The position numbers and the translations under genes were made by a program. This document shows, piece after piece, positions 33,652 through 42,817 of a stretch of 57,451 nucleotides of DNA. This DNA comes from Sphaerisporangium sp. (GTDB lineage Bacteria; Actinomycetota; Actinomycetes; Streptosporangiales; Streptosporangiaceae), in the NCBI GenBank assembly GCA_025964675.1, contig JAOPYI010000223.1, positions 1 to 57,451 of the forward strand, written 5' to 3'. The notes under the pieces were generated by a model. That model did no database searches. It had not been told where the DNA came from and saw only the letters and a list, made by a program, of their open reading frames with translations. The first letter of the stretch is position 1. Each line of letters starts with the position of its first letter.

Positions 33652-35973
33652 TCAGGTGGGGTTCAGGAGGGTGGCGAGGAGGTGGAGGGCGCCTTGTTTG
33701 TCCAGGGGTTCGTTTCCGTTGCCGCACTTGGGCGACTGGATGCATGACGGGCAGCCTCGCTCGCATTCGCAGGAGGCGATGGCCTCGCGCGTGGCGGTGA
33801 GCCAGTCGAGGGCGCGCGCGTAGCCGCGTTCCGCGAACCCCGCTCCGCCTTCGTGGCCGTCGTACACGAACACCGTGAGAAGCCCGGTGTCGGGGTGCCT
33901 CTCCGTGGAGACGCCGCCGATGTCCCAGCGGTCACAGGTGGCGAACAGCGGGAGCAGGCCGATCGAGGCGTGCTCGGCGGCGTGTGCGGCGCCGCCGAGA
34001 TCCAGGCCTTCGGCGACGAGGGGCGCCACGGCGGTGTCGGGCAAGGTGTACCAGACGGCCCGCGTACGAAGGGTGCGCGGCGGCAGGTCGAGGGGCTCGT
34101 CTCCCAGGACCTCGCCGGTCTGGACGCGGCGTTTCAGGAAGGAGACGACCTGCCGGGTCACCTCCACGGTGCCGAAATGCAGCTCGCCCGGCCCCAGAGG
34201 ATGGGATCGCAGCGACTCCATCACTGAGATGTCGGTCAGGTCTCTGGCGAAGGTGGAGTAGTCCGGGTCGGCGGCCGAGACCAGGGCGACTCCGGCATCC
34301 AGGTCCAGCTGTTCCACAAGGTAGGTGTCCCCCTGGTGGAGGTGGACCGCGCCGGTGTGGACGGCGGTGTGGGAGGAGGGCTCGTCGACGGTGCCGAGCA
34401 GCCGTCCCGTGGAGGACTCCACGACATGTACGGGATGGCCGCCCGAGCCCCTGATGTCGGCCAGGTTCGCGGCACGCTCCCGGCGCGTCCAGAACCACCC
34501 CTGGGGCCGCCGGCGAAGCATGCCGCGCCGTACGAGGTCGTCGAGCACCTCTTCCGAGGAGGGGCCGAAGACAGGCAGGTCGGCCTCGGTCAGGGGGATC
34601 TCGGCCGCCGCCGCGCACAGGTGTGGGCCGAGGACGTAGGGGTTGTCGGGGTCGAGCACGATCGCCTCGACCGGCTGGCCGAAGAGTGCTTCCGGATGGT
34701 GGACGATGTAGGTGTCCAGGGGGTCGTCCCGCGCGATCAGGATCGTGAGGGCGTCCTGGCCGTCGCGGCCGGCCCGCCCGGCCTGCTGCCACAGGGAGGC
34801 CCGGGTGCCGGGCCATCCCGCGATGAGCACGGCGTCCAGGCCGGACACGTCGATGCCGAGCTCCAGGGCGTTGGTGGTCGCCAGACCCATGATGGCGCCG
34901 GATCGCAGCGCCTTCTCGAGCACGCGCCTGTCCTCGGCGAGGTAGCCCGCCCGGTACGCGGCCACACGAGCCGGAAGCTCGGGGGAGATCTCCTCCAGGT
35001 TGCCTCGGGCGATCAGCGAGACCGTCTCCGCGGCCCGGCGGGACCGTACGAAGGCCAAAGTCCTCACGTCGTCGATCACCAGATCGGACAGCAGATCGGC
35101 GGTCTCGGCCGTCACCGTGCGCCTTACGGGCGCGCCGCCCTCGCCCCGCAGGTCCGTCAGAGGCGGCTCCCACAGCGCGAAGGTGGTCGAACCCCGGGGA
35201 GACGTGTCCGTGGTCACCTCGGCCATCTCAAGGCCCGTGAGGCGCATCGCCGCAGCCGCTGGGTCGCTCACGGTAGCCGAGACGAGGATGAAGACAGGAT
35301 GAGAGCCGTACTTGGCGCAGATCCGGCGCAGCCGGCGCACGATCTGGGCCACATGCGAGCCGAAGACGCCGCGGTACCCGTGGCACTCGTCCACGACCAC
35401 CACCCTCAGGCGGCGCCAGAAGGACGACCACGCCGCGTGGTGGGGCAGCATCGACCGGTGGAGCATGTCCGGGTTCGTCAACACGTAGTTGGCATGGCGG
35501 CGTACCCAGTGGCGCTCTTCCGGTGGGGTGTCCCCGTCGTAGGTCGCCGGCCGAACCTGGGCGAGCTTGAGATCTCTCACCGTTCGCAACTGGTCGGCCG
35601 CGAGCGCCTTGGTCGGCGTGAGGTAGAGGACGGAACCCCCGGAGAGTATCTCCGACACGGCCGGCACCTGGTAGGCGAGAGATTTTCCCGAGGCGGTCCC
35701 TGTGGCAATGATCACGTTTTGGCCACGATGAGCCAGCTCAGCCGCGGTTACCTGGTGCTCCCAGAGGCCGTCGACACCCTGATTTCGCAGACGGCTGACA
35801 AGAAGCTCGTCGACCCAGTCCGGCCAATGCGCTTGACCCGCTTGACGTGCAGGAACATGCTCGACATGAGTGACACGCTCCCGGCGCGCGGGTGTGGCGA
35901 GCAGGCGCGCGAGGATCGGGCCCGCTCGCCGAGAAGGTGATGTAGTCGGAGTCACTGGTTTCCAGTTTGGCAT
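33652..35973 (-). CDS. DEAD/DEAH-box helicase with DUF1998 (YprA/MrfA type)
   Basis: 773 residues from ATG 35973. Motif I ATGTASGKSLAYQVP, Ia LTPTKALAADQL, II VVVDECHGYRG (DECH), III VSATVSDP, V GLATTNALELGIDVSGLD and VI QQAGRAGRDGQDAL. The C-terminal DUF1998 part ends with CECERGCPSCIQSPKCGNG, a four-Cys zinc site. Relatives such as MrfA act in repair of mitomycin-type lesions. Orthologue position is Rv3649. Confidence 0.93.
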   Translation of the reverse strand: MPNWKPVTPTTSPSRRAGPILARLLATPARRERVTHVEHVPARQAGQAHWPDWVDELLVSRLRNQGVDGLWEHQVTAAELAHRGQNVIIATGTASGKSLAYQVPAVSEILSGGSVLYLTPTKALAADQLRTVRDLKLAQVRPATYDGDTPPEERHWVRRHANYVLTNPDMLHRSMLPHHAAWSSFWRRLRVVVVDECHGYRGVFGSHVAQIVRRLRRICAKYGSHPVFILVSATVSDPAAAAMRLTGLEMAEVTTDTSPRGSTTFALWEPPLTDLRGEGGAPVRRTVTAETADLLSDLVIDDVRTLAFVRSRRAAETVSLIARGNLEEISPELPARVAAYRAGYLAEDRRVLEKALRSGAIMGLATTNALELGIDVSGLDAVLIAGWPGTRASLWQQAGRAGRDGQDALTILIARDDPLDTYIVHHPEALFGQPVEAIVLDPDNPYVLGPHLCAAAAEIPLTEADLPVFGPSSEEVLDDLVRRGMLRRRPQGWFWTRRERAANLADIRGSGGHPVHVVESSTGRLLGTVDEPSSHTAVHTGAVHLHQGDTYLVEQLDLDAGVALVSAADPDYSTFARDLTDISVMESLRSHPLGPGELHFGTVEVTRQVVSFLKRRVQTGEVLGDEPLDLPPRTLRTRAVWYTLPDTAVAPLVAEGLDLGGAAHAAEHASIGLLPLFATCDRWDIGGVSTERHPDTGLLTVFVYDGHEGGAGFAERGYARALDWLTATREAIASCECERGCPSCIQSPKCGNGNEPLDKQGALHLLATLLNPT

Positions 35974-36128
35974 CTTGGGGGAGAGTCGCCCGGAGTCGTG
36001 ATTTCGTATAGACACGAAGACGGGGCGTGGTTGAATGCCGCGCGTCAGGGTATTGCGCGCTGGGACTTGGGGTCCCAGCATGTCAGACCCCTCGTCGTGG
36101 ACTCAGCAGGCAAGGCGCTGGAGGATCT

Positions 36129-36479
36129 GTGGATCTGAAGTTGGACCACCACACTGAAGACCGACTCACCATCGTGGAGGTCGAGGGTGAGATCGATGTC
36201 TATACCGCGCCGAGGCTGCGTGAGCTGCTGATCGACCTGGTCAACAAGGGTAACTTCCACCTCCTCGTGAACATGGAGAAGGTGGACTTCCTGGACTCCA
36301 CTGGACTTGGTGTCCTGGTCGGCGGGCTCAAGCGCGTTCGGGCGCACGACGGCTCCCTGGAGCTCGTCTGTACGCAGGAGCGCATCCTGAAGATCTTCCG
36401 GATCACCGGTCTGACGAAGGTCTTCGGGATTTACGCCTCGGTCGAAGAGGCCAAGGAAGCTCACGGCCGAGACAAGTAG
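36129..36479 (+). CDS. bldG: anti-anti-sigma factor BldG
   Basis: 116 residues from a GTG with GGAGG six bases before it. STAS domain: [20 protein letters not shown], then [20 protein letters not shown] with the phosphorylatable Ser57. [20 protein letters not shown] is nearly identical to Streptomyces BldG, which controls differentiation and stress sigma factors through phosphorylation. It is two bases from the partner ATPase gene. Confidence 0.95.
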   Translation: MDLKLDHHTEDRLTIVEVEGEIDVYTAPRLRELLIDLVNKGNFHLLVNMEKVDFLDSTGLGVLVGGLKRVRAHDGSLELVCTQERILKIFRITGLTKVFGIYASVEEAKEAHGRDK

Positions 36480-36481
36480 TC

Positions 36482-36952
36482 ATGGCCACCGTTGAGCTTA
36501 CGTTCAGCGCACTTCCGGCTCACGTGCGCACGGCACGGTTGGTCGCCACGGCGATCGCCCGCCGCACTGGAGTCGCCGAGGCGTTGCTGGACGAAGTACG
36601 GCTCGCTGTGGGTGAGGCCTGTTCGCGGGCAGTGGAGGCACATCGCGTTCACTGCCCCGGCGAGCCGATCCGCATCGAGCTGTGCGACGAATCGGGGCGC
36701 TTCGAGGTCACTGTCACGGACTTGGCGCCAAGCGACGATCTGGAGCAGGCGTACGAGGACGAGGACGGGGAGCCGACCGCCGTCAACGGCACCGCGCTGG
36801 CCAGCCTTCTCCCGGCTGACACGCTGATGTCCGGGTTCGGGATCGCCGTCATCGCCGCCTTGGCGGACGACGTCGAGGTGTATCCGAGCGCCAAAGGGTT
36901 GCGGATCAGGATGAGCTGGCCCGCGGCCCCCACCGGCCTCGCCACCGCCTGA
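36482..36952 (+). CDS. BldG-associated ATP-binding anti-sigma-like protein
   Basis: 156 residues, starting two bases after bldG. A HATPase_c fold with LLDEVRLAVGEACSRAVEAH (N box; the usual Asn is Arg) and SGFGIAVIAALADDVEV. It corresponds to the gene next to bldG in Streptomyces (SCO3548 as I recall), thought to be a partner kinase-like anti-sigma protein. The missing N-box Asn, a Mg-ATP ligand, makes kinase activity uncertain. Confidence 0.85.
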   Translation: MATVELTFSALPAHVRTARLVATAIARRTGVAEALLDEVRLAVGEACSRAVEAHRVHCPGEPIRIELCDESGRFEVTVTDLAPSDDLEQAYEDEDGEPTAVNGTALASLLPADTLMSGFGIAVIAALADDVEVYPSAKGLRIRMSWPAAPTGLATA

Positions 36953-37677
36953 CGCGACCGCCTTAAGCGACCGTCCAAGGCGACCGCCTCGGATTGATTC
37001 GCCTGGAGCGTCCGCATCAGGCTTCCCCCGGACCCCCGAACCGCTCGAACCGGCCTCACGGGCTGAACGGCTTGGTGGATGCGGGTGTCGCTCTGCCGGC
37101 TTGCCGGCGGCCGGACCTCAGATCATCTTCCTGTACGGGCGGTCACGCCCGTACAGGTCAGGTGGGAGGACGGCCCAGAGCGTTTTCGTTGATCGAGTGC
37201 TGGGCCGGCCCAGGACTCGGTTCGGCATGCTCCTGTACAGGTCAGGTGATCTCCTGGGCGGGGGGTGCCGACGGATATGGGCCGTCCGAGGCATCCGATC
37301 GCTGCGGCGGTCCAGCGGGTTTCGGTGTGGCCGCAGAGGTATCGGACATAATAATTTGGCAATAAACATCTGTCCGTAACACGGGCGTCGACGCGGGTGG
37401 GCCTGCGAAAACCGCGTTGTTACAGGGCAAAGCCGCACGGCTTACTGGACGGGTCCCTAATTAGCTGGCTGAAGAGGCTTCATATCTAGGGCGTGCCTGC
37501 GTAGACTCCCGGCACCGGCCAAGGTTTTGTCCCCGCAGATCGATGTCGCCCTGCGGGAAGGTCTGCGGACGTTACCGGAAGCGGCACCGCCAATCCAGCT
37601 CGGATGCGCGCCGCCCCCTTACTGAGTTCGCAGCGCGGTCCGGGCTTGGACCTACCCCGTCTGGCCGAGGAGGACGG
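36953..37677. other. 725-base intergenic region with palindromes and paired CTGTAC elements
   Basis: CTGTACGGGCG/CGCCCGTACAG (37131-37156) is a perfect 11-bp palindrome with a four-base spacer. The motif GTACAGGTCAGGTG recurs at 37151 and 37235, the second beginning with palindrome CTGTACAG, and TGGGCCGGCCCA lies at 37201. A minus-strand TTG frame (37123-37362) with CGHTE and repeated HLTCTG is open across it but has no ribosome-binding site. The rest of the region up to the hppA start has no gene I can support. Confidence 0.5.
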
Positions 37678-40014
37678 ATGTCTAGGCTCTATCTCGCCGC
37701 TGACGACGCCGCAGTGGTATCCCTTAGTGGTTCCCATCTCACGATCGTTATCGTGGTTGCCGCGGTGGCGCTGCTCGCGCTCGCCGTCGCGGGTGGTCTC
37801 GTACGAGAGGTGCTCGCTGCCGGTCAAGGCACCGAGCGCATGCAGAACATCTCGCGAGCCGTACAGGAAGGCGCCGCGGCGTATCTCACGCGGCAGTTCC
37901 GAACACTTGCTGTCTTTGTCGTGCTCATCCCGTTCCTACTGTTCCTACTTCCCGCCGAGTCGACCGGCGTCGCGGTCGGCCGCTCGGTCTTCTTCGTGGT
38001 CGGTGCGGTCTTCTCCGCCTTGACCGGATTCATCGGCATGTGGCTGGCCGTGCGCGGGAACGTCCGCGTCGCAGCCGCCGCCCGTGAGTCGGGGGAGAAG
38101 ACCGCGATGCGGATCGCGTTCCGTACCGGCGGCGTGGCGGGAATGTTCACCGTCGGGCTTGGCCTGCTGGGCGCCGCGATCGTGGTGTTCGTCTACAAGG
38201 GCGACGCTCCGAGCGTCCTGGAAGGCTTCGGCTTCGGTGCCGCGCTCCTCGCGATGTTCATGCGAGTCGGCGGCGGCATCTTCACCAAGGCGGCCGACGT
38301 GGGCGCCGACCTGGTCGGCAAGGTCGAGCAGGGCATCCCTGAGGACGACCCGCGCAACGCCGCCACCATCGCCGACAACGTGGGCGACAACGTCGGCGAC
38401 TGCGCCGGCATGGCGGCCGACCTGTTCGAGTCGTACGCGGTCATGCTGGTCGCCAGCCTGATCCTGGGCAAGGCCGCCTTCGGCACCGAGGGCCTGGTCT
38501 TCCCGCTGATCGTTCCCATGATCGGTGTGCTGACCGCCATCGTCGGTATCTTCGCCACCGCTCCCCGGAGCGGCGACCGCAACGGCATGGCCGCCATCAA
38601 CCGCGGGTTCTTCATCTCGGCGGCGATCTCCGCCGTCCTGGTGGCCGTGGCGGCCTTCGCCTACCTGCCGAGCTCCTTCGCGGGGCTCACCGGGGTCAGC
38701 GCCGGCATCGCCAAGCTGGACTCCGACCCGCGCCTGATCGCGATCGGCGCGGTGCTCATCGGCCTGGTGCTGGCGAGCGCGATCCAGGTGCTCACCGGCT
38801 ACTTCACCGAGACCAACCGCCGCCCGGTCAAGGACATCGTGGAGAGCTCTCTGACCGGTCCGGCGACCGTCATCCTGTCCGGCATCGCCGTCGGACTGGA
38901 GTCGGCGGTCTACTCCGCGCTGCTCATCGGTGGTGCGGTGTACGGCGCGTTCCTGCTGGGCTTCGGCAACGTGACCGTGGCGCTGTTCGCGGTCGCCCTC
39001 GCCGGCACCGGCCTCCTCACCACCGTCGGCGTGATCGTGTCCATGGACACGTTCGGCCCGGTCTCCGACAACGCTCAGGGCATCGCCGAGATGTCCGGTG
39101 ACGTCGAGGGCGAGGGTGCCCGCATCCTCACCTCCCTCGACGCGGTGGGCAACACGACCAAGGCGATCACTAAGGGCATCGCGATCGCGACGGCCGTGCT
39201 GGCGGCGACCGCGCTGTTCGGCTCGTTCCGTACGGCGGTCGAGCTCGAGCTGGCCAAGGCCAGCGCGGGGGTGAAGGACGCACTGGGCCCGTTCAGCTCG
39301 TTCAGCCTCAGCGTCGACTCGCCTAACGTGCTCGTCGGTCTGATCGTCGGCGCCGCGGTGGTGTTCCTGTTCTCCGGTCTGGCGATCAGCGCCGTGGGCC
39401 GTGCGGCCGGGCGGGTGGTCTTCGAGGTCCGCGAGCAGTTCCGCACCAAGCCGGGCATCATGGCGGGCACCGAGCTGCCCGACTACGGCCGCGTGGTCGA
39501 CATCTGCACCCGTGACTCGCTGCGCGAGCTGGCCACGCCCGGCCTGCTCGCCGTCATGACGCCGATCGCGGTCGGCTTCGCCCTCGGGTACGCGCCCCTC
39601 GGGGCCTACCTCGCGGGCGCGATCGCGTGCGGCACGCTGATGGCGGTGTTCCTGGCCAACTCCGGTGGTGCCTGGGACAACGCCAAGAAGCTGGTCGAGG
39701 ACGGACAGCACGGAGGCAAGGGTTCGCCCGCCCACGAGGCCACGATCATCGGTGACACCGTCGGCGACCCCTTCAAGGACACCGCGGGCCCGGCGATCAA
39801 CCCGCTGATCAAGGTCATGAACCTCGTGGCCCTGCTCATCGCCCCCGCCGTCGTGACGTACGCCGACAACCCCGCGCTGCGCGCGGGAGTCACGGTGGTC
39901 ACGGTGGGGATCGTCGTCGCGGCCATCGTCATCTCCAAGCGGCGCTCGACGAGCATCGCCCCGGCGAACGGCGACGCGAGCGCGGAGATCGAGACAGAGA
40001 AGGTGTCAAGCTGA
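37678..40014 (+). CDS. hppA: membrane-bound proton-translocating pyrophosphatase (K+-independent type)
   Basis: 778 residues, about 16 membrane helices, with GAGGAGG before the ATG. The PPi/Mg site is DVGADLVGKVEQGIPEDDPR then NAATIADNVGDNVGDCAGM; DTFGPVSDNAQGIAEMS and DTVGDPFKDTAGPAINPL complete it. GNTTKAITKG carries Lys495 at the residue that is Lys in K+-independent H+-pumps and Ala in K+-dependent ones. The enzyme couples PPi hydrolysis to proton export. It occupies the same place next to bldG as in Streptomyces. Confidence 0.96.
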   Translation: MSRLYLAADDAAVVSLSGSHLTIVIVVAAVALLALAVAGGLVREVLAAGQGTERMQNISRAVQEGAAAYLTRQFRTLAVFVVLIPFLLFLLPAESTGVAVGRSVFFVVGAVFSALTGFIGMWLAVRGNVRVAAAARESGEKTAMRIAFRTGGVAGMFTVGLGLLGAAIVVFVYKGDAPSVLEGFGFGAALLAMFMRVGGGIFTKAADVGADLVGKVEQGIPEDDPRNAATIADNVGDNVGDCAGMAADLFESYAVMLVASLILGKAAFGTEGLVFPLIVPMIGVLTAIVGIFATAPRSGDRNGMAAINRGFFISAAISAVLVAVAAFAYLPSSFAGLTGVSAGIAKLDSDPRLIAIGAVLIGLVLASAIQVLTGYFTETNRRPVKDIVESSLTGPATVILSGIAVGLESAVYSALLIGGAVYGAFLLGFGNVTVALFAVALAGTGLLTTVGVIVSMDTFGPVSDNAQGIAEMSGDVEGEGARILTSLDAVGNTTKAITKGIAIATAVLAATALFGSFRTAVELELAKASAGVKDALGPFSSFSLSVDSPNVLVGLIVGAAVVFLFSGLAISAVGRAAGRVVFEVREQFRTKPGIMAGTELPDYGRVVDICTRDSLRELATPGLLAVMTPIAVGFALGYAPLGAYLAGAIACGTLMAVFLANSGGAWDNAKKLVEDGQHGGKGSPAHEATIIGDTVGDPFKDTAGPAINPLIKVMNLVALLIAPAVVTYADNPALRAGVTVVTVGIVVAAIVISKRRSTSIAPANGDASAEIETEKVSS

Positions 40015-40022
40015 CGACAGGC

Positions 40023-40093
40023 GGCAAGCGGCCTCGTTGAGGCCCGTTTGCCAACGATGTACGGCTACCGTCCGACAGGGACGGTAGCCGTAC
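40023..40093 (+). terminator. double hairpin ending hppA
   Basis: GGCAAGCGGCCTC/GAGGCCCGTTTGCC (40023-40052) is followed by a perfect 15-bp stem, GTACGGCTACCGTCC/GGACGGTAGCCGTAC (40059-40093) with a five-base loop. No T-run. Confidence 0.75.
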
Positions 40094-40117
40094 GCGCGTA
40101 ATGCGATAGTTGGGGAA

Positions 40118-40600
40118 GTGAACACGCTCATCGTTCTGAGACACGCCAAGGCCGCGCACATCCCCGGCCTGGCCGACCGCGAACGCCCCCTGACCGATCG
40201 CGGTGAGCGGGACGCCGGGCGGGCAGGAAAGACCTTGAAACAGATGGGCCTGTCTCCCGACCTCGTGCTGTGCTCGCCGTCCACCAGGACGAGGCAGACG
40301 GCCGAGCTGGCGCTCGAGAGCCTCGCCCCGGACGCTGCCCTCCACATCGAGGGAGAGATCTACGAGGCGTATGCCGACGAGCTGCTCGAGCTCATAGGCC
40401 GGACCGGTGACGAGGTGGCGACGCTGCTGCTGGTCGGCCACAACCCGGGCGTACACGAACTGATCATGAACCTCACCCTCCAGCGCGAGGACGAGGGCTT
40501 CCCGCCCGGGGCGTTCGCCGTGCTGGAGACGGGGAGCTGGGCCGGCCTCGGCCCCGGCGACGGGCGCATGCTCAGCCGCTGGAACCCCAAGGACCGATGA
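40118..40600 (+). CDS. SixA-type histidine phosphatase
   Basis: 160 residues from a GTG. The branch-1 histidine phosphatase motif is VLRHAKAAH, followed by RPLTDRGERDA, SPSTRTRQTAEL and LLVGHNPGVHEL (second catalytic His). Short single-domain members of this type (SixA) dephosphorylate phosphohistidine; that activity is inferred. Independent of hppA. Confidence 0.86.
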   Translation: MNTLIVLRHAKAAHIPGLADRERPLTDRGERDAGRAGKTLKQMGLSPDLVLCSPSTRTRQTAELALESLAPDAALHIEGEIYEAYADELLELIGRTGDEVATLLLVGHNPGVHELIMNLTLQREDEGFPPGAFAVLETGSWAGLGPGDGRMLSRWNPKDR

Positions 40601-40653
40601 CCGCTGGGAGCGGTGGTCCCCGGCGTACGCGAAGGCGCCGAGGACCGGCGAGC

Positions 40654-41892
40654 TCACTCCGGCGGTGAGCCGAGGCTGAGCGGTGTCAGGCCGTCCTCGG
40701 CGTCGGCGGCCTCGACCTCGTCACGTGAGATGCCGAGCAGGTAGAGGATCGCGTCGAGGTAGGGGACGTTCACGGCCGCGTCGGCGGCCTGCCGCAGGAC
40801 CGGCTTCGCGTTGAAGGCGATGCCGAGACCCGCCGCGGTGATCATGTCGAGGTCGTTGGCGCCGTCGCCGATGGCCACGGTCTGGCTGATGGGGATGCCC
40901 GCCTGCTGGGCGAACCGCTCCAGGGCGCGCGCCTTGCCGGGCCGGTCGACGATCTCGCCGACCACCCGGCCGGTGAGCTTGCCGTTCACCACCTCGAGGG
41001 TGTTGGCGGCGGAGTAGTCGATGCCGAGGTCGGCGACCAGTGAGTCGGTGATCTGCGTGAAGCCGCCGCTGACGATGGCGAAGCGGTAGTCGAGCCGCTT
41101 CAGCGTGCGTACGAGGGTGCGGGCACCCGGGGTGAGCACGACCTCCTTGCGCACGCGGTCGAAGACGTCCTCGGGGAGCCCTTCGAGCAGCGCGACGCGC
41201 TCGCGCAGGGACGCCGCGAAGTCGAGCTCGCCGCGCATGGCCGCGGTCGTGATCTTCTCGACCTCGTCCATGCAGCCCGCGTGGCGGGCCAGCAGCTCGA
41301 TCACCTCCCCCTGGATGAGCGTGGAGTCGACGTCCATGACGATCAGCCGTTTGGCCCTGCGGTGCAGGCCGGAGCGCTGCACAGCGACGTCGACCTGCTG
41401 GAGCACGGCCTCGGCGGTCAGCGCGGTGCGCAGAGCGTCGGGGTCGGCCCCGGAGATCGCGAGTTCGATGCAGGTGATCGGCAGGTGCGCCAGCCGCTCC
41501 ATGCGATCGATGTTGGCCCCGGCCGCGGCGATACGGCCCGCGATGCCGGCCAGGGCGGCGGGTTGTAGTGGATCGCCGAGGACGGTCACGTGGAGGCGCC
41601 CTCTGCGGCGCTTCTCCTTGAGGTCGGTCGAGGTGGCCAGCTCGACCTCCATGCCGAGGTCCTCCGCGACGCGCTCCACGGCGGCCCACATGGCGCCGAG
41701 GGTGCCGCCGGTGCCGGTCGGAGGGCCGCCGGCATACGCGACCAGCACGCCGAGGATCAGACGGCCGCGGATCACGATCTGCTCGACGTCGGCGACGTTG
41801 ACGGGAAAGGAGGCCAGCACTGTGAACAACCTGGATGTCACCCCAGGTCGGTCGGGGCCGGTCAGCGTGATCAAAAGCGTGCGCTGCTTCAT
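40654..41892 (-). CDS. serB: phosphoserine phosphatase with ACT domains
   Basis: 412 residues from ATG 41892. Two N-terminal ACT-like units (LLITLTGPDRPGVTSRLF; HVTVLGDPLQPAALAGIA) bind effector serine. The HAD domain has VMDVDSTLIQGE near residue 186, SGGFTQITDSL and GDGANDLDMI. It completes serine synthesis. The tandem-ACT form is the mycobacterial/actinobacterial type. Confidence 0.94.
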   Translation of the reverse strand: MKQRTLLITLTGPDRPGVTSRLFTVLASFPVNVADVEQIVIRGRLILGVLVAYAGGPPTGTGGTLGAMWAAVERVAEDLGMEVELATSTDLKEKRRRGRLHVTVLGDPLQPAALAGIAGRIAAAGANIDRMERLAHLPITCIELAISGADPDALRTALTAEAVLQQVDVAVQRSGLHRRAKRLIVMDVDSTLIQGEVIELLARHAGCMDEVEKITTAAMRGELDFAASLRERVALLEGLPEDVFDRVRKEVVLTPGARTLVRTLKRLDYRFAIVSGGFTQITDSLVADLGIDYSAANTLEVVNGKLTGRVVGEIVDRPGKARALERFAQQAGIPISQTVAIGDGANDLDMITAAGLGIAFNAKPVLRQAADAAVNVPYLDAILYLLGISRDEVEAADAEDGLTPLSLGSPPE

Positions 41893-42004
41893 CGCGCACA
41901 ACGCTACCGACCGCTCAGAGTCAGCGTGCAAGCGGTTCACCATACGGACGGCAGATGGCCATCTGCCCATGTCTTCATGGGTGTGCCACATGAGGAGGCA
42001 TGCC

Positions 42005-42817
42005 ATGACCCAGGCCTTTGCCAATGATGTCCAAGGCGTCAGCGCGGGAACGGGCCCGTATCCGGGCGCCGGCGCCGATGCCCGTGTCCGTCCCGACGAA
42101 CGGGTTCTGGCCGACGCGCGCGGCCGCTACACCGTGGGATTGGCCAGGAACGGCGCCGACATGCGGGCCGCCCAGCGACTTCGCTACGAGGTGTTCGCCG
42201 AGGAGATGGGGGCCCACCTGGACTCGCCGATCTCCGGGCTGGACGCGGACCGGCTCGACGCCTACTGCGACCACCTGCTGGTGCGCTCCGGTGACACGGT
42301 CGTCGGCACGTACCGGATGCTCGCCCCGGGCCGGGCCGACCGGCTCTACTCCGACGGCGAGTTCGACCTGTCGGCGCTGGCCGGCATCCGTGGCGGCATG
42401 GTCGAGGTGGGGCGTACGTGCGTCCACCCCGACCATCGCGGCGGCGCGGTGGTCGGGCTGATGTGGGCGGGGATCGCGCACTACATGATCAGCGGTGGCT
42501 ACAGCTGGCTCGGGGGATGCTGTTCCATCCCGCTGGACGACGGAGGGGTGACGGCCGCGGGCGTGCTCGACCAGATCGGTCTCGGGCCGGCGGAGTACCG
42601 CGTCACGCCGCGCAAGCCCTGGTCGGGCGAGGGTGTGCCGCGTCCGGAGAGCTTCGTGACCCCGCCGCTGCTGCGCGGCTACCTGCGGCTCGGTTCCTGG
42701 ATCTGCGGCGCGCCCGCCCACGATCCCGACTTCGGCACGGCCGACTTCTTCGTCCTGCTGTCGATGGCGAACGTCGACACCCGGTACCTGCGGCACTTCC
42801 TCGGGGTGACGGGATGA
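42005..42817 (+). CDS. GNAT-fold acyltransferase, OlsB-like
   Basis: 270 residues with GAGGAGG before the ATG. After a disordered start: YTVGLARNGADMRAAQRLRY, EVFAEEMGAHLDSPISGLDA, DAYCDHLLVRSGDTVVGTYRM and GGMVEVGRTCVHPDHRGG. This is the OlsB family, which N-acylates ornithine with 3-hydroxyacyl-ACP, the first step of ornithine lipid synthesis. Linked by ATGA overlap to an OlsA-like gene, which strongly favours that pathway. Confidence 0.82.
   Translation: MTQAFANDVQGVSAGTGPYPGAGADARVRPDERVLADARGRYTVGLARNGADMRAAQRLRYEVFAEEMGAHLDSPISGLDADRLDAYCDHLLVRSGDTVVGTYRMLAPGRADRLYSDGEFDLSALAGIRGGMVEVGRTCVHPDHRGGAVVGLMWAGIAHYMISGGYSWLGGCCSIPLDDGGVTAAGVLDQIGLGPAEYRVTPRKPWSGEGVPRPESFVTPPLLRGYLRLGSWICGAPAHDPDFGTADFFVLLSMANVDTRYLRHFLGVTG

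Noticed and set aside
37123-37362. 79-codon minus frame with CGHTE and repeated HLTCTG
   Set aside because: TTG start, no ribosome-binding site, and the repeat is explained by the CTGTAC/GTCAGGTG DNA elements; kept only as part of the intergenic entry.
37945-39735. 596-codon minus-strand frame inside hppA
   Set aside because: Antisense of the pyrophosphatase; no recognisable domain and low-complexity Asp/Gly/His/Arg.
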